From an uncultured Bacteroidota bacterium (lineage in GTDB: Bacteria > Bacteroidota > Bacteroidia > Bacteroidales > 4484-276), in the NCBI GenBank assembly GCA_903930725.1, contig CAIYZW010000313.1, forward strand, positions 1 to 10,964: a DNA stretch of 10,964 nucleotides. Reading direction: 5' to 3'. Within the stretch, counting starts at the first letter, position 1; every line of letters begins with the position of its first letter. Shown here one piece after another: positions 8,386 to 10,964 of this stretch. The notes beneath the pieces were generated by a model. That model was not told the DNA's origin, did no database searches, and saw nothing but the letters and a program-made list of their open reading frames with translations. The translations under genes were made by a program, and so were the position numbers.

Positions 8386-8391
8386 ATTTTA

Positions 8392-8407
8392 TGTTTCACG
8401 TGAAACA
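8392..8407. other. parS: parS-like centromere site, copy 2
   Basis: The 16 bases TGTTTCACGTGAAACA are identical to copy 1, starting 1905 bases downstream of it. The site sits in the 30-base gap between the mnmG stop (8385) and the methyltransferase ATG (8416). Both copies have an A before and AT after the palindrome, but the wider flanks differ, so this is a conserved protein site rather than a duplicated segment. Confidence 0.88.
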
Positions 8408-8415
8408 ATTTACTT

Positions 8416-9297
8416 ATGGAAGAATTAACCAAATGTCCGGTGTGTGAAAGTAATTCATTATCAACATCTTTCATTACAAAAGATTACTTTTTAACTAAAG
8501 AAAAGTTCCAAATTTCCAAATGTGATTCATGTGGATTTCTTTTTACTAATCCGCGTCCAAACCCATCAGAGTTATCTCGGTTTTACCAGAGCGATGAATA
8601 TCTTTCACACACAGCATCAAAAAGAAATCTTCTTAGTTCTGTTTATTCCTTCTTAAGAAATATTTCGATTAGAAGAAAATATCTACTCATCTCAAATTTA
8701 AAATCAAAAGGTAAAATCCTGGATATTGGATGTGGTTCCGGTGAATTTTTGAATTACTTAAATCAAAGGGGGTGGGGGGTAACAGGAATTGAACCCGCTC
8801 CTAAGCCAAGAGAATTTGCCATCGAAAAATACGGATTGTCCATTTTTCCGGAAACCCAACTTAACCATTTTGAAATAGAATCATTTGATGTAATTACTAT
8901 GTGGCATGTTTTGGAACACGTTTCCGGACTTGACGAACGTATTACACAAGTAAAATCATTGCTAAAAAACGATGGTCTTCTTTTTATCGCTCTTCCAAAT
9001 TCACAATCATGGGATGCGAAACATTATAAAGAATACTGGGCCGCTTGGGATGTTCCGCGACACCTTTATCATTTTACAAAGATTTCGTTTACTAATTTTG
9101 CAAATAAACATGATCTTAGAATTCACCAAATTTATCCAATGAGGTTTGATTCCTATTATGTAAGCCTATTAAGTGAAAAATACAAAACTGGTAAGTCGAA
9201 TTTTTTTGTTGCCTCCATTAATGGTTTTTTATCAAATTTGTCAGCAATGAGAAACTCTGGAAACTTCTCCAGTTTAATATTTCAAATAAAAAAGTGA
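8416..9297 (+). CDS. Zinc-ribbon class I SAM-dependent methyltransferase
   Basis: This 293-residue protein is predicted to be cytoplasmic. It begins with a four-cysteine zinc-binding knuckle (Cys7, Cys10, Cys36, Cys39; CPVC and CDSC). A class I methyltransferase fold follows: motif I KILDIGCGSGEF at 100-111 for S-adenosylmethionine binding, the acidic post-I segment GIEPAPKPREFA around 122, and the DVITMWHVLEHV motif around 157-168. Further on, AAWDVPRHLYHFT matches a segment I recall from Methyltransf_23-type proteins. This two-part plan is common among methyltransferases acting on sugars, lipids or small molecules, and I cannot name the substrate. It follows mnmG by 30 bases and is probably the last gene of the operon. 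A parS-like palindrome ends eight bases before its ATG, so bound ParB would sit over its translation-initiation region on the DNA. Confidence 0.87.
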   Translation: MEELTKCPVCESNSLSTSFITKDYFLTKEKFQISKCDSCGFLFTNPRPNPSELSRFYQSDEYLSHTASKRNLLSSVYSFLRNISIRRKYLLISNLKSKGKILDIGCGSGEFLNYLNQRGWGVTGIEPAPKPREFAIEKYGLSIFPETQLNHFEIESFDVITMWHVLEHVSGLDERITQVKSLLKNDGLLFIALPNSQSWDAKHYKEYWAAWDVPRHLYHFTKISFTNFANKHDLRIHQIYPMRFDSYYVSLLSEKYKTGKSNFFVASINGFLSNLSAMRNSGNFSSLIFQIKK

Positions 9298-9308
9298 ATT
9301 TCGAATTT

Positions 9309-9329
9309 AAAAGCCTTTAAATCGCTTTT
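9309..9329 (+). terminator. Weak candidate terminator after the methyltransferase
   Basis: AAAAGC (9309-9314) can pair with GCTTTT (9324-9329) around a 9-base loop. The stem is only six base pairs, four of them A-T, and no clean T run follows the stem. It lies 11 bases after the stop codon. Its right arm overlaps the -33 box proposed for the next gene. Confidence 0.3.
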
Positions 9330-9357
9330 GGTTGGTTATTAATGTCAGGTATCTTTT
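9327..9357 (+). promoter_or_regulatory. Probable promoter of the membrane sensor gene
   Basis: TTTG at 9327-9330, a 19-base spacer, then TATCTTTT at 9350-9357 fit the Bacteroidota promoter pattern TTTG-N19-21-TAnnTTTG with a single mismatch at the last base. It lies 68-86 bases before the possible start codons, so the sensor gene probably has its own transcript despite the tandem orientation. Confidence 0.55.
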
Positions 9358-9443
9358 TTCAAAAATAATGCGGGATAAGTCGTTTTATTGCCTTGGGATT
9401 ATTTTATTGATATTCAGTAATTTAAATGATTTTAGCTAAAACT

Positions 9444-10964
9444 ATGACTATTTACAGACTATTTGATAAAAATATTTCCGTGTTTTTAATTCTATCCATT
9501 CTACTTTTGATCGTTTCATTAGTTGTAGGTTACTTATTTACACAAAGTCCAGATCCATCAAAAATTGTTAAAGAAATTCAAGAAAAGATTCTTCAAAAGG
9601 ATGCCGAAACAATTTTGACTATCGATAAGATTTCATCTGTATTACCCGAAAATTCAGACTCCCTATTTCAACAATTTGTTTATCTCGAAAATAAATATGA
9701 AACCGATGGCTTCATGTTTTTGGTTTATAAAAGTGATAGTCTGATTTATTGGTCTAATAATTTAGCACCACTTGAATCTATTACAAATAATTTATCTGAC
9801 GCCATAATATTTACTGAAAATGCATGGTATCGAAAGCACATCCACACTCATGGCTCTTTTCAAATTGTAGGACTCTATTTAATAAAAAATGCTTTTTTCT
9901 ATCAAAATGAATATCTTACAAACTCATTTCATTCATCATTTTATCTAAAAATTGATGCTAACCTTAATACCACCAAATCATTTTTCAATATTTACTCAGC
10001 TCAAGGACAATTCCTTTTTTCACTGGATTTTAAAACAAAATCAGAATTAACTTCAAATCATACTTTCCTTTTGCTGCTCCTGTATTTATTAACTATGTTG
10101 GTTTTTATACGGCTAATTTTCGAAATTCATCTTTGGTATTATCGCAAAAAAAGGAAATTGCCTATTTTTTTATTTGGATTTTCGATTAACATTATAGTTT
10201 TCAGGCTGATAATATTTTATTTTAAACTGCCTGGCATTCTATATTCCACTGATCTATTCAGTCCCAAATATTATGCGTATTCTGATTTTCTCCCTTCAAT
10301 AGGAGACTTCTTTATAAACGTCGTTTGTCTCTTCTTGGTTATCTTATCCCTATTTAAACATTTAAAGTTCAATCTAAAATTTCGAAAACTAAGAACAGTT
10401 TCTAAAATCATTTTGATATTTATTCTTTTGGGGCTAGTCATTTTTCTTTATAATATACTTATTTTCACTATTGAAAGTCTAATTTTTGATTCGAATATCT
10501 CTTCTGATTTAAATAATATTTTTGGAATTAATCCAACGAGTATTTTAGTGTTTCTAATTTTTTCATTTTCAATTTTTTCATTTTTCTTGTTAACATCAAA
10601 ACTTTGTTATTTCGCATTTAGAATTAGTTCAAATTTATCGCATTATGTGTTAACTTTAATATTTGTCTTCTTCATTATCAAAATATTGTTTTACAATACT
10701 TTACTAAATAGTGAATGGCCCTATTTCTTTCTAATTTTAGCATATACATGTTCCTTTGGGGTCTTCTTTTACTTTAAAATAAATAAATTCTCGATTTCAA
10801 ATATTGTATTTTATTTAACATTTTTCTCGATTTTATCAACCTATTGTCTTTACAATTTTAATGCAAATAAAGAGCATGAAACCCGCAAATTATTAGCCAT
10901 TAACCTTGCTACTGAACAAAAAGATCCTCTTGCTGAATTCTTAATCAAAGATTTAACAACAAAA
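9444..10964 (+). CDS. Multi-pass membrane sensor, probable histidine kinase N-terminus (cut by the window edge)
   Basis: The 507 codons run open to the right edge with no stop. A first transmembrane helix (about residues 11-32) is followed by an extracytoplasmic domain of about 170 residues, then a membrane helix near 205-230 and about seven more to residue ~474. The visible part ends with HETRKLLAINLATEQKDPLA, close to a segment I recall following the membrane region of large Bacteroidota sensor histidine kinases (LA...DPLAEFL). No H-box or ATPase domain is inside the window, so the kinase call is inference. An in-frame ATG at 9426, directly after a TAA, would add six residues (MILAKT); 9444 is preferred because MTIYRLFDKN reads as a compact cytosolic lead, but the choice is uncertain. 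The region is very AT-rich: 12 of the 60 bases at 10561-10620 are G or C, partly because it encodes Phe/Ile/Leu-rich helices. Confidence 0.65.
   Translation, partial: MTIYRLFDKNISVFLILSILLLIVSLVVGYLFTQSPDPSKIVKEIQEKILQKDAETILTIDKISSVLPENSDSLFQQFVYLENKYETDGFMFLVYKSDSLIYWSNNLAPLESITNNLSDAIIFTENAWYRKHIHTHGSFQIVGLYLIKNAFFYQNEYLTNSFHSSFYLKIDANLNTTKSFFNIYSAQGQFLFSLDFKTKSELTSNHTFLLLLLYLLTMLVFIRLIFEIHLWYYRKKRKLPIFLFGFSINIIVFRLIIFYFKLPGILYSTDLFSPKYYAYSDFLPSIGDFFINVVCLFLVILSLFKHLKFNLKFRKLRTVSKIILIFILLGLVIFLYNILIFTIESLIFDSNISSDLNNIFGINPTSILVFLIFSFSIFSFFLLTSKLCYFAFRISSNLSHYVLTLIFVFFIIKILFYNTLLNSEWPYFFLILAYTCSFGVFFYFKINKFSISNIVFYLTFFSILSTYCLYNFNANKEHETRKLLAINLATEQKDPLAEFLIKDLTTK

Noticed and set aside
6487..8407. 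The two palindromes as transcription terminators or as ends of a mobile element carrying mnmG
   Set aside because: A loopless 16-base palindrome without a T run is not a terminator. The sequences are palindromic themselves, have no target-site duplication and enclose only a housekeeping gene, so a transposon reading is unsupported.

Overview
The window looks like a chromosomal segment of a Bacteroidota bacterium. The evidence is: several TAnnTTTG-type promoter elements with almost no strong Shine-Dalgarno sequences; a secreted protein ending in a type IX secretion (T9SS) sorting domain; a Bacteroidota-type glutamyl-tRNA synthetase; and the block DUF4175-like protein / ybeY / mnmG, which I recall as a recurring Bacteroidota arrangement. 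Genus cannot be read from the sequence. Bacteroidales or Marinilabiliales-like is a guess.

Layout. Positions 1-736 hold the N-terminal half of gltX on the minus strand, cut by the window edge. It diverges from a plus-strand gene (898-2427) for an exported Ntn-hydrolase of the C45 / acid-ceramidase-like group with an EF-hand-like loop and a T9SS C-terminal domain. That gene ends in a good rho-independent terminator (2449-2484). A new promoter (about 2581) then starts a compact four-gene run: a 1118-residue membrane-anchored coiled-coil protein (2671-6027), ybeY (6040-6486), mnmG/gidA (6514-8385) and a zinc-ribbon SAM methyltransferase (8416-9297), with gaps of only 12, 27 and 30 bases. After a 146-base gap carrying a likely promoter comes the N-terminal part of a multi-pass membrane sensor, probably a histidine kinase, cut by the right edge.

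The most notable feature is not a gene. The two gaps that flank mnmG each contain the identical 16-base perfect palindrome TGTTTCACGTGAAACA, at 6487-6502 and 8392-8407. This matches the universal chromosomal parS centromere site bound by ParB. A pair 1905 bases apart around mnmG (gidA), a gene often found near oriC, suggests that this window lies in the origin-proximal partition region and that the ybeY-mnmG-methyltransferase operon is a ParB loading zone.

Functionally, gltX, ybeY and mnmG all serve translation (tRNA charging, rRNA maturation, wobble-uridine modification). The large coiled-coil protein and the methyltransferase have unknown substrates but appear to be co-transcribed with them. 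No mobile elements, CRISPR arrays, tRNA or rRNA genes were seen. No gene-free stretch exceeds 300 bases.
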